64,000 nucleotides of DNA from Lachnospiraceae bacterium UBA7086. Its GTDB lineage: Bacteria > Bacillota > Clostridia > Lachnospirales > Lachnospiraceae. The number at the start of each line of letters is the position of its first letter. The stretch's first letter is position 1. The stretch spans positions 128,246-192,245 of the forward strand of contig DKZA01000022.1 in assembly GCA_002492525.1 (NCBI GenBank). The letters run 5' to 3'. A program made the position numbers and the translations under genes. Below are positions 9,217-17,225 of this stretch, piece by piece. A model generated the notes under the pieces. The model did no database searches. It had not been told where the DNA came from and saw only the letters and a list, made by a program, of their open reading frames with translations.

Positions 9217-9245
9217 ATTATAGCAGACAGCCATAACTGTGACAA
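9217..9245 (-). promoter_or_regulatory. Sigma-A-type promoter within the glycan locus
   Basis: On the minus strand TTGTCA (9240-9245) and TATAAT (9217-9222) are separated by exactly 17 nt, and the -10 is preceded by TGC, giving an extended -10. It lies 142 nt before the DegT start, in an otherwise AT-rich gap (9076-9264). It should allow genes 9075 down to <1 to be transcribed independently of the upstream promoter near 32 kb. Confidence 0.72.
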
Positions 9246-9264
9246 TAAGATTATCCCCCCGATG

Positions 9265-9441
9265 TTAAACTACCTTGACGCCCTTTGTACAGAGTAAGCA
9301 TTTTCTTAATCCATAATAATTCAAGATATCCTGATCATATATAAAATTGATAAATCCCAATATGGTAAAGCTTTTTTCCAAATCAAACATATCAAATAAA
9401 TATCTTGCTATTTTACCAGTCCCCCAGCCAAAAACTCTCAT
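9265..9441 (-). pseudogene. Truncated Rossmann-module remnant
   Basis: A 58-codon frame begins at an ATG at 9441 with a good AGGAGAAAAGGT ribosome site. It opens exactly like the other modules of this locus (MRVFGWGTGKIARYLFDMFD, then FTILGFINF) but degenerates after about 33 residues and stops, where complete modules run about 100 residues. The position where homologues have the D-N pair after the second strand reads FINF. It lies between a DUF5672 gene and a promoter region, so it looks like the 5' remnant of a gene lost by deletion or recombination. It could still be expressed as a short peptide. Confidence 0.5.
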
Positions 9442-9451
9442 ACCTTTTCTC

Positions 9452-10540
9452 CTATATAAAAAAATGCCGTTGAATATATGACTCAATATTCTTCACAATC
9501 ATACTGTAATACAATATATCCCGACTCGTACTCTCAATCTGAGCAGCTATTTCTTTTTCAAATCTCTTTGCCGCTATTATTACAACACCATTCCCTCTTT
9601 CTTCCTCAAACTGAGCCGGCGAGATGATATTCTTTCCCCATAATTTCTCTCCCCAGATTTTAGAATCATTATCTATGTAACGGAATTGTGTTAATCCGAT
9701 TTTGCGCAGAAAATAACCACACTCAAATCCTTCCGCTTTTGTTCCCCATATAAAAATTTCTCTATCGGACACCGCTTTCAAATCTATACAACCTTGAAGC
9801 ACCTCTCTCGACAAATCCCAGGCTGTCCACCGTTTAAATGCAATTTCGCATGTTTCTTCCATTTCCTCAAGATGGTATCCTTCTCGTTCTATGAAAGATT
9901 TCCAAAAGCTATAATCCCATTTCTCCCATGCATGACACCCAAATGGGAGCTGTTTATCATTTATGAAATAACAGTTTCTCACTTCTGTCTCAAACGCAAA
10001 TCTTAGCGCAACATCCATAGGCGCAACCCTATAGAAATCCGTTTTTTGCTCCCCAAAAAACGCATCTTCATGTCCCCCTTCGTAGTATTTCGTCTCCAGC
10101 AGCTTTATCACCGCCTGCGTTCTTCTCAATGAAAAGCCGCCATTCCCCACATATAACCTTTTCTTCCCATTTAATGTACCATATATCCATGGCGCACCAT
10201 AATAATCATATCCGGCTTCGCAAAATTCCTGCAGCCTGTCCTCAAATACAAAAGCATCTAATTGATGAATCAGAACGTATTCAAATGCAGTAAATTTTTT
10301 ATAAAATTCAACACTGCATAACATGTTGCTGTAAGAATCAATACTATCCATCCACTGTTCCGGCACTCTTACATATTCTACATTTTCCCACACTAAATCA
10401 TTTTCTATTTTAAGCGTGTTGGGAATAATAAAAAACACAGGATATCCGGCCAAAATTTTCAGGCATTGCTGCACTGCACATTTTTCCGTCTGAGAAAAAA
10501 CATTATAATATGCCGGTATCAAAATCGCAACTTTATACAT
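9452..10540 (-). CDS. DUF5672-type glycosyltransferase-like protein with C-terminal Rossmann module
   Basis: 362 aa, ATG at 10540 with GAGGAAAA upstream. The N-terminal 240 residues match the DUF5672 family found in polysaccharide loci: VAILIPAYYNVFSQTEKCAV, VLIHQLDAFVFEDRLQEFC with an acidic motif, YYGAPWIYG, VGNGGFSLRRTQAVIKLL and LPFGCHAWEKWD. The pattern (donor-site D, product-site GNGGFSLR, late H) is that of a GT-A-like transferase. Residues about 260-350 are the recurring module (IFIWGTKAEGFECGYFLRK, RYIDNDSKIWG, VVIIAAKRFEKEI). It follows the GT4 gene by 38 nt in the same direction. Substrate unknown. Confidence 0.66.
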   Translation of the reverse strand: MYKVAILIPAYYNVFSQTEKCAVQQCLKILAGYPVFFIIPNTLKIENDLVWENVEYVRVPEQWMDSIDSYSNMLCSVEFYKKFTAFEYVLIHQLDAFVFEDRLQEFCEAGYDYYGAPWIYGTLNGKKRLYVGNGGFSLRRTQAVIKLLETKYYEGGHEDAFFGEQKTDFYRVAPMDVALRFAFETEVRNCYFINDKQLPFGCHAWEKWDYSFWKSFIEREGYHLEEMEETCEIAFKRWTAWDLSREVLQGCIDLKAVSDREIFIWGTKAEGFECGYFLRKIGLTQFRYIDNDSKIWGEKLWGKNIISPAQFEEERGNGVVIIAAKRFEKEIAAQIESTSRDILYYSMIVKNIESYIQRHFFI

Positions 10541-10578
10541 ATATTTTCCTCGTCTCTCTATGTATAACTCGTTTCCAT

Positions 10579-11664
10579 CTATTCCCTTTTCGCTTCACTC
10601 ACGATTGCATCGAAGAACCGTTTCGATACTTTTCTAAAATCGTACTTTGCTTTATACACTCGTTCTATGTTTTTTACATAAAAATCATAATTGGCATAAA
10701 TAGTTTTCACTGCATCTGCTAATTCGTTCAAACTATTTATTACTACACCTAATTTATATTTTCTGATTTCTTCTGCTAACCCTGGTGCATCATTAACAAT
10801 GACCGGTTGTCCCAGACTTAAATGTTTAAAAAATTTACCTGATGATAAGCCGATATTCCGAATATTTGCATCCTCCCTGGATTCATACCATATCAGTGCT
10901 ATATCATATGCACTTAAAAATCTGGTATAATCGTCCTCTGAAAGTTGTCGCTGCATAACGATGATATTAGGATTTTCTTTCAGTCTCTCCCGCTCAGAAC
11001 AATCCCATCCGGACATTGTCAATTGAAAATCTTTGATACAGGATGCCTGTTGTATAAAGGCCTCTAATACGTCATTACTCATTAAACCTGAATATATCAC
11101 CCCATCTTTGTGCGGCACCTCACATTTATTGCATCCTAACGAATAAGAGTTCGGAATCAACCATGTTACCGGATGTGCAATCCCATACCTCTTTGAAACC
11201 GTCTTTCTTAACTTATCCTGAATTACCATTGCTGTACAGCCTTTTACATATATGATCTCCCTTATCTTATTTTTCGCATAATCAATTTTATTAGCACACC
11301 TATATAGAAAATTTCTGTTCTCCCATCTTCTGGACCGCACATAGATTTCAAGATTATAATAATAAAAATCAGTTTTTTTCATTACATATGGCAATGAGTA
11401 ACATATCTGCGCATCTTCTATTGTTGTGCATATAACAATGTCAGGATTTATTTTTCTAATCCTCTTTCTTATCGCCGTACTCTTCATTGCTTTGGTATTT
11501 ATAACTCTATTACCTTTCGTCCTGATCGTCTTTTCACTAACAATTCCCGGGAAAAAGACAACTACTTTTACATCTCTTTTATTTAGCTCCTCAACAATCT
11601 GTGTTCTTGCAGGTGATAATTTGAAAGGAATTCCCTGTTGACACATAATTACCGCAGTGAACAT
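10579..11664 (-). CDS. GT4-like glycosyltransferase
   Basis: 361 aa, ATG at 11664 behind GGAGGT; the preceding cupin gene ends only 1 nt away, so translation is likely coupled. GT-B features are an N-terminal domain with VVVFFPGIVSE and INPDIVICTTIEDAQIC, a mid-protein KGCTAMVIQDKLRKT, VIYSGLMSNDVLEAF opening the C-terminal domain, MSGWDCSERERL, and IALIWYESREDANIRNIG followed by SSGKFFKHLSLGQPVIV, the usual nucleotide-sugar-binding region. No signal peptide or membrane segment is apparent. It should transfer a sugar in the cytoplasm during glycan assembly. The donor cannot be read. Confidence 0.78.
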   Translation of the reverse strand: MFTAVIMCQQGIPFKLSPARTQIVEELNKRDVKVVVFFPGIVSEKTIRTKGNRVINTKAMKSTAIRKRIRKINPDIVICTTIEDAQICYSLPYVMKKTDFYYYNLEIYVRSRRWENRNFLYRCANKIDYAKNKIREIIYVKGCTAMVIQDKLRKTVSKRYGIAHPVTWLIPNSYSLGCNKCEVPHKDGVIYSGLMSNDVLEAFIQQASCIKDFQLTMSGWDCSERERLKENPNIIVMQRQLSEDDYTRFLSAYDIALIWYESREDANIRNIGLSSGKFFKHLSLGQPVIVNDAPGLAEEIRKYKLGVVINSLNELADAVKTIYANYDFYVKNIERVYKAKYDFRKVSKRFFDAIVSEAKRE

Positions 11665-11665
11665 A

Positions 11666-12100
11666 TCACTCTACCTCCTTATACACAGCCTCACTTCCAT
11701 CAATTCCTACAAAACGTTTCTTGTCATTTTCTCCTGCATACGGCCCCTGTTTTACTTCAACCATTTCCACTTCTTCCAGTACCTGAAATCCATGTCCCCC
11801 CGAAACCAACAGAATCATATCCCCTGCATGTAACTCCCTGCTTTCCAGGTAATCTTCATACTCATCATAAAAATCTACACGCAGCACACCTTTTTTAATA
11901 AAAAGCACTTCCTGCGTCATTACCACATTCCTATGCACCAAATTATGTACATGCGCATCAATTACTTTTCCTGTAGGATGATGCATATAAGCTACCTGCT
12001 GCGAGTATTCACTGGGAGTGATAAAGTCTACTCCTTCACAAGTGTAATCATTACGTATAATCATAGCCAATAATTTATTCTTCTTCTTAATCATTTCCAT
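11666..12100 (-). CDS. Cupin-fold protein of sugar-biosynthesis clusters
   Basis: 144 aa, ATG at 12100 with AGGGAG upstream. The central region reads as a small double-stranded beta-helix: AHVHNLVHRNVVMTQEVLFI, VLRVDFYDEYEDYL and LHAGDMILLVSGGHGFQVLE, with histidines at the expected metal-binding places (AHVHN and GGHGF). Short cupins of this type occur in O-antigen and capsule clusters and are sometimes annotated as sugar epimerase-like, but a sugar-nucleotide epimerase of the RmlC type would be about 180 aa and is not a clear match. The function is uncertain. Its tight packing with the following GT4 gene suggests a role in the same pathway. Confidence 0.62.
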   Translation of the reverse strand: MEMIKKKNKLLAMIIRNDYTCEGVDFITPSEYSQQVAYMHHPTGKVIDAHVHNLVHRNVVMTQEVLFIKKGVLRVDFYDEYEDYLESRELHAGDMILLVSGGHGFQVLEEVEMVEVKQGPYAGENDKKRFVGIDGSEAVYKEVE

Positions 12101-12146
12101 CTGTAATCACTCCCTTCGATGTCCTATACCTGCGTATTATTTTTAA

Positions 12147-13394
12147 TCAAATACAATATATATTTTCTATTGTATCTTCACTATCTGTTTCTAAATTAAA
12201 CACTTTCATTTGTTTGATACATTCTAACGCTTCCATGCCTCTCTTAAATGTTAATTTCCCATCTTCTCCTCTGCTCTCGCTGTATTTACACGTAACAAAT
12301 GCTTCTGCATCTTGTGGAACTTTATCTGCCGCTATGCAATCTTTTCGTACAAAAAATGCATTATGCCCTGCACTATTGCTTCCCATATAGTAATAATTAT
12401 TATCTTCGGCCCAATGCCGAAATGCAGCAATTGATGTTCCCCAATAAAGTCCACTATAATGTGCCCTTGTTCTATCAAAATTCTCATCATATGGCACACA
12501 TACCTTTTTTTCAGCTCCAAATATATTATTGTATTCACAGATTAATATTCGAGGCGAAACACAAACAATCTCATTCAATATCCAAAAATCAATCCCATCT
12601 ATATCTATACTTAATATCCCTATATCCCCTGTATATCCCGCCTCTGTAATAAGCCTGTTAATATTATCTTTATTGATAAATGCGGCTTTTGCCGTTATAT
12701 CATATTTCCATATATCTCCCCATCGCATAAGCGATTCTATATTTTCACGACTACCATCCATCACAAACCCCGACCAGTTGTTATTCATCAGCAAAAATCT
12801 TGTATTTGACTCAAAATAATCACCCGATCCAAATTCTATAAATGTTTTCTGTGCTATCTCAACATTATGTATAAGCCATTGTATTATTCCATCCTCACCG
12901 AACTGTGAATAGACTTTGAATTCTACTTCCTCCAGAGATGTAATCTTTTTGTCCTTATTATAATTAATAAGATTTTTAGCCGCTAGAAACAAAGATTTTT
13001 CCTCAAGAGTCTGCGTCTTTTCAAATTCCAGTTCACATGTAATCTGCAAAGGAATATTGTCCTTAAGGACATTTGTAATTTTCTCTTCCTGACTACCCCG
13101 AACAATTATTTTTTCTAGGATTCGATTAAAATCTAATATATGTTCCTCACCTATTCCATATTCTTTAAGTTGTTCTTTCACTTCGCTAAAAAAAACACAT
13201 GTGACAATAATATAATCAAACTCTAAATTACTAATATCTTTTGGATTTACTGCCTTTTCTCCGCCCTTCGTTTTTAATACCTCATTATTATTGTCACTTA
13301 CTGCAATAATTTCTGCTTTTGACTCATCAAACCATCTCATAAACGATTTATACCTGTTTCCCAATCCAAAAACTACGATTTTAACCTTACTCAT
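12147..13394 (-). CDS. FkbM-like methyltransferase-fold protein with N-terminal Rossmann module
   Basis: 415 aa, ATG at 13394 with GGAGG 7 nt upstream. Residues 1-105 are the recurring module (KIVVFGLGNRYKSFMRWF, IAVSDNNNEVLKTKG, YIIVTCVFFSEV). The C-terminal half resembles FkbM-type methyltransferases: VYSQFGEDGIIQWLI, KTFIEFGSGDYFESNTRFL (motif I), GFVMDGSRENIESL (motif II), GILSIDIDGIDFWILNEI (motif IV) and RILICEYNNIFG. FkbM relatives methylate sugar hydroxyls in glycolipid and capsule pathways. The D-G-x-D-F variant belongs to a subgroup common in Clostridia and Bacteroidetes with no characterised member that I can recall. Cytoplasmic. Confidence 0.62.
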   Translation of the reverse strand: MSKVKIVVFGLGNRYKSFMRWFDESKAEIIAVSDNNNEVLKTKGGEKAVNPKDISNLEFDYIIVTCVFFSEVKEQLKEYGIGEEHILDFNRILEKIIVRGSQEEKITNVLKDNIPLQITCELEFEKTQTLEEKSLFLAAKNLINYNKDKKITSLEEVEFKVYSQFGEDGIIQWLIHNVEIAQKTFIEFGSGDYFESNTRFLLMNNNWSGFVMDGSRENIESLMRWGDIWKYDITAKAAFINKDNINRLITEAGYTGDIGILSIDIDGIDFWILNEIVCVSPRILICEYNNIFGAEKKVCVPYDENFDRTRAHYSGLYWGTSIAAFRHWAEDNNYYYMGSNSAGHNAFFVRKDCIAADKVPQDAEAFVTCKYSESRGEDGKLTFKRGMEALECIKQMKVFNLETDSEDTIENIYCI

Positions 13395-13462
13395 CTGATT
13401 TCCTCCGATAATTATTCCATCTAAACTATCTTCCTAAAGATCGTTACACTGACTCTTCCTAT

Positions 13463-14428
13463 TTACTTTAACCAGTTATTTTTCATTACCATTCTTCTAA
13501 ACTTCTCATTACTAACAATTTGATAATCATATAAGGCCCTTGCCCTGTAATAACTTGCCCATGCAGGTATAAATCTTAGTGTCATTTTTCCCTGCAATGT
13601 CTCTCCCAAAATCCTTTTACATTCTTTTAAATATTGTTTGAAATACCTCTTGTAGCGTAAACGTAAATCTCCTTTACCAAAATTTTTTTCTCTATATTCC
13701 AAATAGCTCACAGTATTTCCAGTATTTGCCATCACTTTATTGATATGTTTCTGTGTCATTCTCGCCGGCGGAATCATATGGTAAATTACTGAACTGCCAA
13801 CATAGGCCATCATCCACCCGTTCCTGAGAATATTCTGATTCAGTCCGGTTTCTCCTGCACCCAAATAAATGTCTTTCGTATATTCTGGGGGAAATCCCCC
13901 CGTTTCAAAAAACGTCTCACGTCGTATTGCTTCGTGGCAGCTATACACTCCCATATCATAATCTTTTATAATAACTTTTCTTCCCAGATCATTTAGGCTA
14001 AGCAGCGCATTATTACAATATTTCTTTATCCATTTAGGCGGTTCTATTTCCCATTTAGGAAGCACTTTCCCCGTAGCGCACCCCACCCTGCTGTTTTGTT
14101 CAAATACAGGAATCAGCTTTTTTAATAAATCAGGCTTTGCATACATATCATCATCTGTAAAATACAGAATATCCCCCTTTGCGGTCATTGCCGCCGTATT
14201 TCTGGCATAATGGACTCCCTGCCGGCCCTCAAACATATATCTGATTCTTGCCTCACCGTATTTCTCCACATACTTCAAAACAACTTCTTTTACATTATCC
14301 GTCGAATTATTATCACAAACGATAATCTCATATTGCTCCTCGGGATAATCCTGCTGCAAAAAACTGTCCAGTGTATACGTAATACTATGTGCTCGATTAT
14401 ATGTGGGAATAATGATAGAAACAAACAT
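13463..14428 (-). CDS. GT2 family glycosyltransferase
   Basis: 321 aa, ATG at 14428 behind AGGAGGT. Canonical GT-A features are MFVSIIIPTYNRAHSITYTL, EIIVCDNNSTDNVKEV, the donor/metal motif ILYFTDDDMYAKPDLL, GCATGKVLPKWEIEPPKW, an acceptor-site ETGGFPPEY and a GAGETGLNQNILRNG helix. This pattern (DDDM plus ETGLNQN) is common in capsule and O-antigen transferases. The C-terminal 90 residues are basic and include a SVIYHMIPPARMTQKH segment, without convincing membrane helices. It lacks the Rossmann module carried by its neighbours. Donor unknown. Confidence 0.82.
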   Translation of the reverse strand: MFVSIIIPTYNRAHSITYTLDSFLQQDYPEEQYEIIVCDNNSTDNVKEVVLKYVEKYGEARIRYMFEGRQGVHYARNTAAMTAKGDILYFTDDDMYAKPDLLKKLIPVFEQNSRVGCATGKVLPKWEIEPPKWIKKYCNNALLSLNDLGRKVIIKDYDMGVYSCHEAIRRETFFETGGFPPEYTKDIYLGAGETGLNQNILRNGWMMAYVGSSVIYHMIPPARMTQKHINKVMANTGNTVSYLEYREKNFGKGDLRLRYKRYFKQYLKECKRILGETLQGKMTLRFIPAWASYYRARALYDYQIVSNEKFRRMVMKNNWLK

Positions 14429-14464
14429 TTTCCATACCTCCTGATTTTTTATCTCTTTATCCTG

Positions 14465-16003
14465 CTACTGCTCGGGCATAAGTTCCTGTATGATCTCTTC
14501 CATCGTAATCATAGGACATTTCATACTTGGAATAAGCATCTCACTGATATCTGCATAGTGATTGAGAATCGTTATCACAACCGCGTCTGTTTTGGGCATT
14601 TTCTGTTCAGGACTGTATATTTCTATGTCCATCTTACTCTTACAATCCTTAGCATTTTTATCAATACCAAAAGATACGTTGATTCCTCCTTTACGCAATT
14701 CATATAACAGGTGGCTGCCAAGTTTACCCATACCATATATTGCCACATTACAATAACCGTATTTCCTAAAAAACTGCGAAAGATTAATTTCGTGATCTCT
14801 TATGTACATCCAATCTTCCAACAACTTATCATGCAGCCGGAGAGCTCCAAACGCTTTTTCTACCTTCCAGGAATCGCTCTCAGATTCCGTTTCATAAAAA
14901 TCTTCTGATTCCGCCTCTGCTTTAGACAAACTTTCTGATTCACATTCTGTAACCGTTTGGCGTATAGCCTCCAAATATCCATAACCATGAGCTTCATCCG
15001 GTTCTAAATACATTCCCTCTCCCCACTCATTCCATGCGTTTACAAACACAAACTCATTGTCAAGCAACAAACTTTTCCGATATAATTTTTTAAAGTATTG
15101 ATAAAACTTTTCCGGTGAAGCACCCTCTACGATATATCCATAATCTCTTCCTTTTCTGGGCGTATCATCAAAATCAACCACCCCGCACAAATAAGTTTTA
15201 TCCCTTTTTATTTTTCTGTTGAGTATTCCCTCCCACATGACATCATAGGGATGCATGATTGGGCATTGGCTATGCGTCTGCATAAAACTCATCATCTCAT
15301 GAACCGGCTGCTTTATAAGTGTTGCGTCCATCCCTGGTATCCGGCTGTCTTCCATACCGATAACATAGATACCTGGCAAACCGTTTTCTCCGGCCCTCAT
15401 TCTAAAATAATGCAGCATATTCCACAAAGGAGTAATATTGCTCGGCGTTAAAATAAGAAACAACGGCATACCGTTCAGCTTAATATATCTGTCATCTTTA
15501 AAAAAGGGCAGTAAATATTGAAAATGCTCCTCCCAGTCCTTTTCTCTTCCATAACACTGTTTTATCAAAATGCCATTATCATCAGATTTCCTTTTAGGCT
15601 CATAAAGGCTTGTCCAATTGTTGGAACCCTCCAACTTTTTCCACGTTCTAACCCATGTCTCATTCGCCCAGCAAAAGCAGAAAGGCATAGCGATATCTTT
15701 CCACCCCAACAAATTTTCTGCCGGTTTCTCCAAAACCTTTCGCCCGTTTTCAAACCAATAATGATACATACACATTCCATGTATGTGATACTTTTCCATC
15801 AGTTCCGCCTGCCATGCCATCGTGTCATGCTCCAGCAGATTATAATAATTTTGATTTAACGGTACTCTTGGCTGATTATGTCCCTCATACAACTTTTCAG
15901 CCGCTTTTACAGCAACCCATTCCGTATATCCTTCTGACCACCACTCATCATTTTCCGGCGTCCTGTAAAATTGTGGTAAATAAAAAGCTAATGTTTTTAA
16001 CAT
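14465..16003 (-). CDS. WbsX-like glycan protein with acidic linker and C-terminal Rossmann module
   Basis: 512 aa, ATG at 16003 after AAGGAG. Residues 1-345 match the WbsX family (PF14307, distantly GH99-like): LAFYLPQFYRTPENDEWW, YTEWVAVKAAEKLYEGH, GMCMYHYWFENGRKVLEKP, FCFCWANETWVRTW and FVNAWNEWGEGMYLEPD, with the acidic residues of the TIM-barrel active site present. Members are called glycosyltransferases or glycosyl hydrolases in O-antigen and rhamnan loci, without firm biochemistry. A linker (about 350-385) is a run of Glu-Ser pairs. The last 110 residues carry the recurring module (VAIYGMGKLGSHLLYEL, FGIDKNAKDC, DAVVITILNHYADI), preceded by the same helical lead-in as the stand-alone protein at 4086-4574. 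Confidence 0.72.
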   Translation of the reverse strand: MLKTLAFYLPQFYRTPENDEWWSEGYTEWVAVKAAEKLYEGHNQPRVPLNQNYYNLLEHDTMAWQAELMEKYHIHGMCMYHYWFENGRKVLEKPAENLLGWKDIAMPFCFCWANETWVRTWKKLEGSNNWTSLYEPKRKSDDNGILIKQCYGREKDWEEHFQYLLPFFKDDRYIKLNGMPLFLILTPSNITPLWNMLHYFRMRAGENGLPGIYVIGMEDSRIPGMDATLIKQPVHEMMSFMQTHSQCPIMHPYDVMWEGILNRKIKRDKTYLCGVVDFDDTPRKGRDYGYIVEGASPEKFYQYFKKLYRKSLLLDNEFVFVNAWNEWGEGMYLEPDEAHGYGYLEAIRQTVTECESESLSKAEAESEDFYETESESDSWKVEKAFGALRLHDKLLEDWMYIRDHEINLSQFFRKYGYCNVAIYGMGKLGSHLLYELRKGGINVSFGIDKNAKDCKSKMDIEIYSPEQKMPKTDAVVITILNHYADISEMLIPSMKCPMITMEEIIQELMPEQ

Positions 16004-17164
16004 TTACGTCTCCTTTTTTGCAACCACACGCAGGCATACCGAATTTTCTCCTTTTTGCGGTGCAAATTGATCACTTTCTTCCTGCTCTATAACATGAAAA
16101 CCTATCTTTTTCAACTTCTGTACTAATTCGTCTAAATCAATAAACCTTCTATAATGTCCATCATAAATATACGCATTTTTTTCAACCATTTGGCCCAATC
16201 CATATTTCCCGTCATGAATAGAACGCGCTTCAATAAACAAATAGCCAGAAGCCGGAAGCATATTGTATGCCTTTGAAAGAATTTTAGACTCCTGCTGCTC
16301 GTTAATTGCATGTAATGTAAATCTGCTATAACAATAGTCATATTGAATCTGATAAATGGTTTCCACATTCACAAAATCGTCGCATACAAAAGTACAATGA
16401 TCTGGTAAATCTCTCTCGTTTAACTCTTTGATCGCTACTTCTGATGCATCTATTCCTGTAACATTCAGCCCTTTTGCCACAAAGAATAAACTATCCCTTC
16501 CATTACCGCACCCCAATTCAATCAGGTTCTTACCAGGCTCCATATACTTTTCAAACATCTGACCGGCAAATAAACTGGGGGCCAGTGCTATATTATTATC
16601 AGACAACTTATTTGCATAATATTTATCCCAATATTTTTCATCACGATTCCATTTTTGGTCAGGACGAACCGTGTAATTGAGAATTTTTTCAATGCTCTCT
16701 TCCAATAACTGTTCCCCATTATTTTTAATAACAATGTCAGGGTCCTTGGGATATTCCACTTCTACATCTATACCTGCTATATCATTACTTTTGGGGGAAT
16801 ATAATCCTTTTCTGTTTCTTTGTTTAAGTACATCAAAATCAACATCTAAAAATATTTCCACATAGTTCTCTATATTTTTACGATTCCATTCTCTGATTTC
16901 GTCAAACATAGCTATCGTACATATAATCGTATTGATTCCCTGATCTGTCAGCAATTTGCATAGTGCACTATAGCGGTAAGCTCTTTCCAGACGATCCTCT
17001 TTTTTATATCCCAGATCTTTCCCGGCTATTTTCTTTAAAATATCACCGTCAAGAATTATCGTATTTAATTTCTGAGCTTTCATCCGATAATATAGTCTAT
17101 TTCCTATTGTCGTTTTCCCTGCTCCAGACAGACCCGTTATCCAGTAAAGATTTCCTTTTTCCAC
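16004..17164 (-). CDS. APS-kinase-like (CysC) kinase fused to a SAM-dependent methyltransferase
   Basis: About 386 aa from a GTG at 17164; a TTG at 17176 is the longer alternative, and AAGGAG lies just before that TTG, so the start is uncertain. Residues about 1-170 are CysC-like: GLSGAGKTTIGNRLYYRM (P-loop), ILDGDILKKIAGKDLGY, ERAYRYSALCKLL, FLDVDFDVLKQRNRKGLY and GIDVEVEYPKDPDIVI. After a WDKYYANKL linker, residues about 205-385 form a class I methyltransferase: NLIELGCGNGRDSLFFVAKG, VTGIDASEVAIKELN and SGYLFIEARSIHDG. CysC phosphorylates adenylylsulfate; in glycan loci CysC-like kinases may act on other small molecules. The stop adjoins the WbsX gene start. Both domains look catalytically intact. 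Confidence 0.75.
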   Translation of the reverse strand: MEKGNLYWITGLSGAGKTTIGNRLYYRMKAQKLNTIILDGDILKKIAGKDLGYKKEDRLERAYRYSALCKLLTDQGINTIICTIAMFDEIREWNRKNIENYVEIFLDVDFDVLKQRNRKGLYSPKSNDIAGIDVEVEYPKDPDIVIKNNGEQLLEESIEKILNYTVRPDQKWNRDEKYWDKYYANKLSDNNIALAPSLFAGQMFEKYMEPGKNLIELGCGNGRDSLFFVAKGLNVTGIDASEVAIKELNERDLPDHCTFVCDDFVNVETIYQIQYDYCYSRFTLHAINEQQESKILSKAYNMLPASGYLFIEARSIHDGKYGLGQMVEKNAYIYDGHYRRFIDLDELVQKLKKIGFHVIEQEESDQFAPQKGENSVCLRVVAKKET

Positions 17165-17225
17165 GTTTTCTCTCAACTCCTTCTCAAAACCGCTTATATT
17201 TTAGTCGCATACCCGATACCACTTT

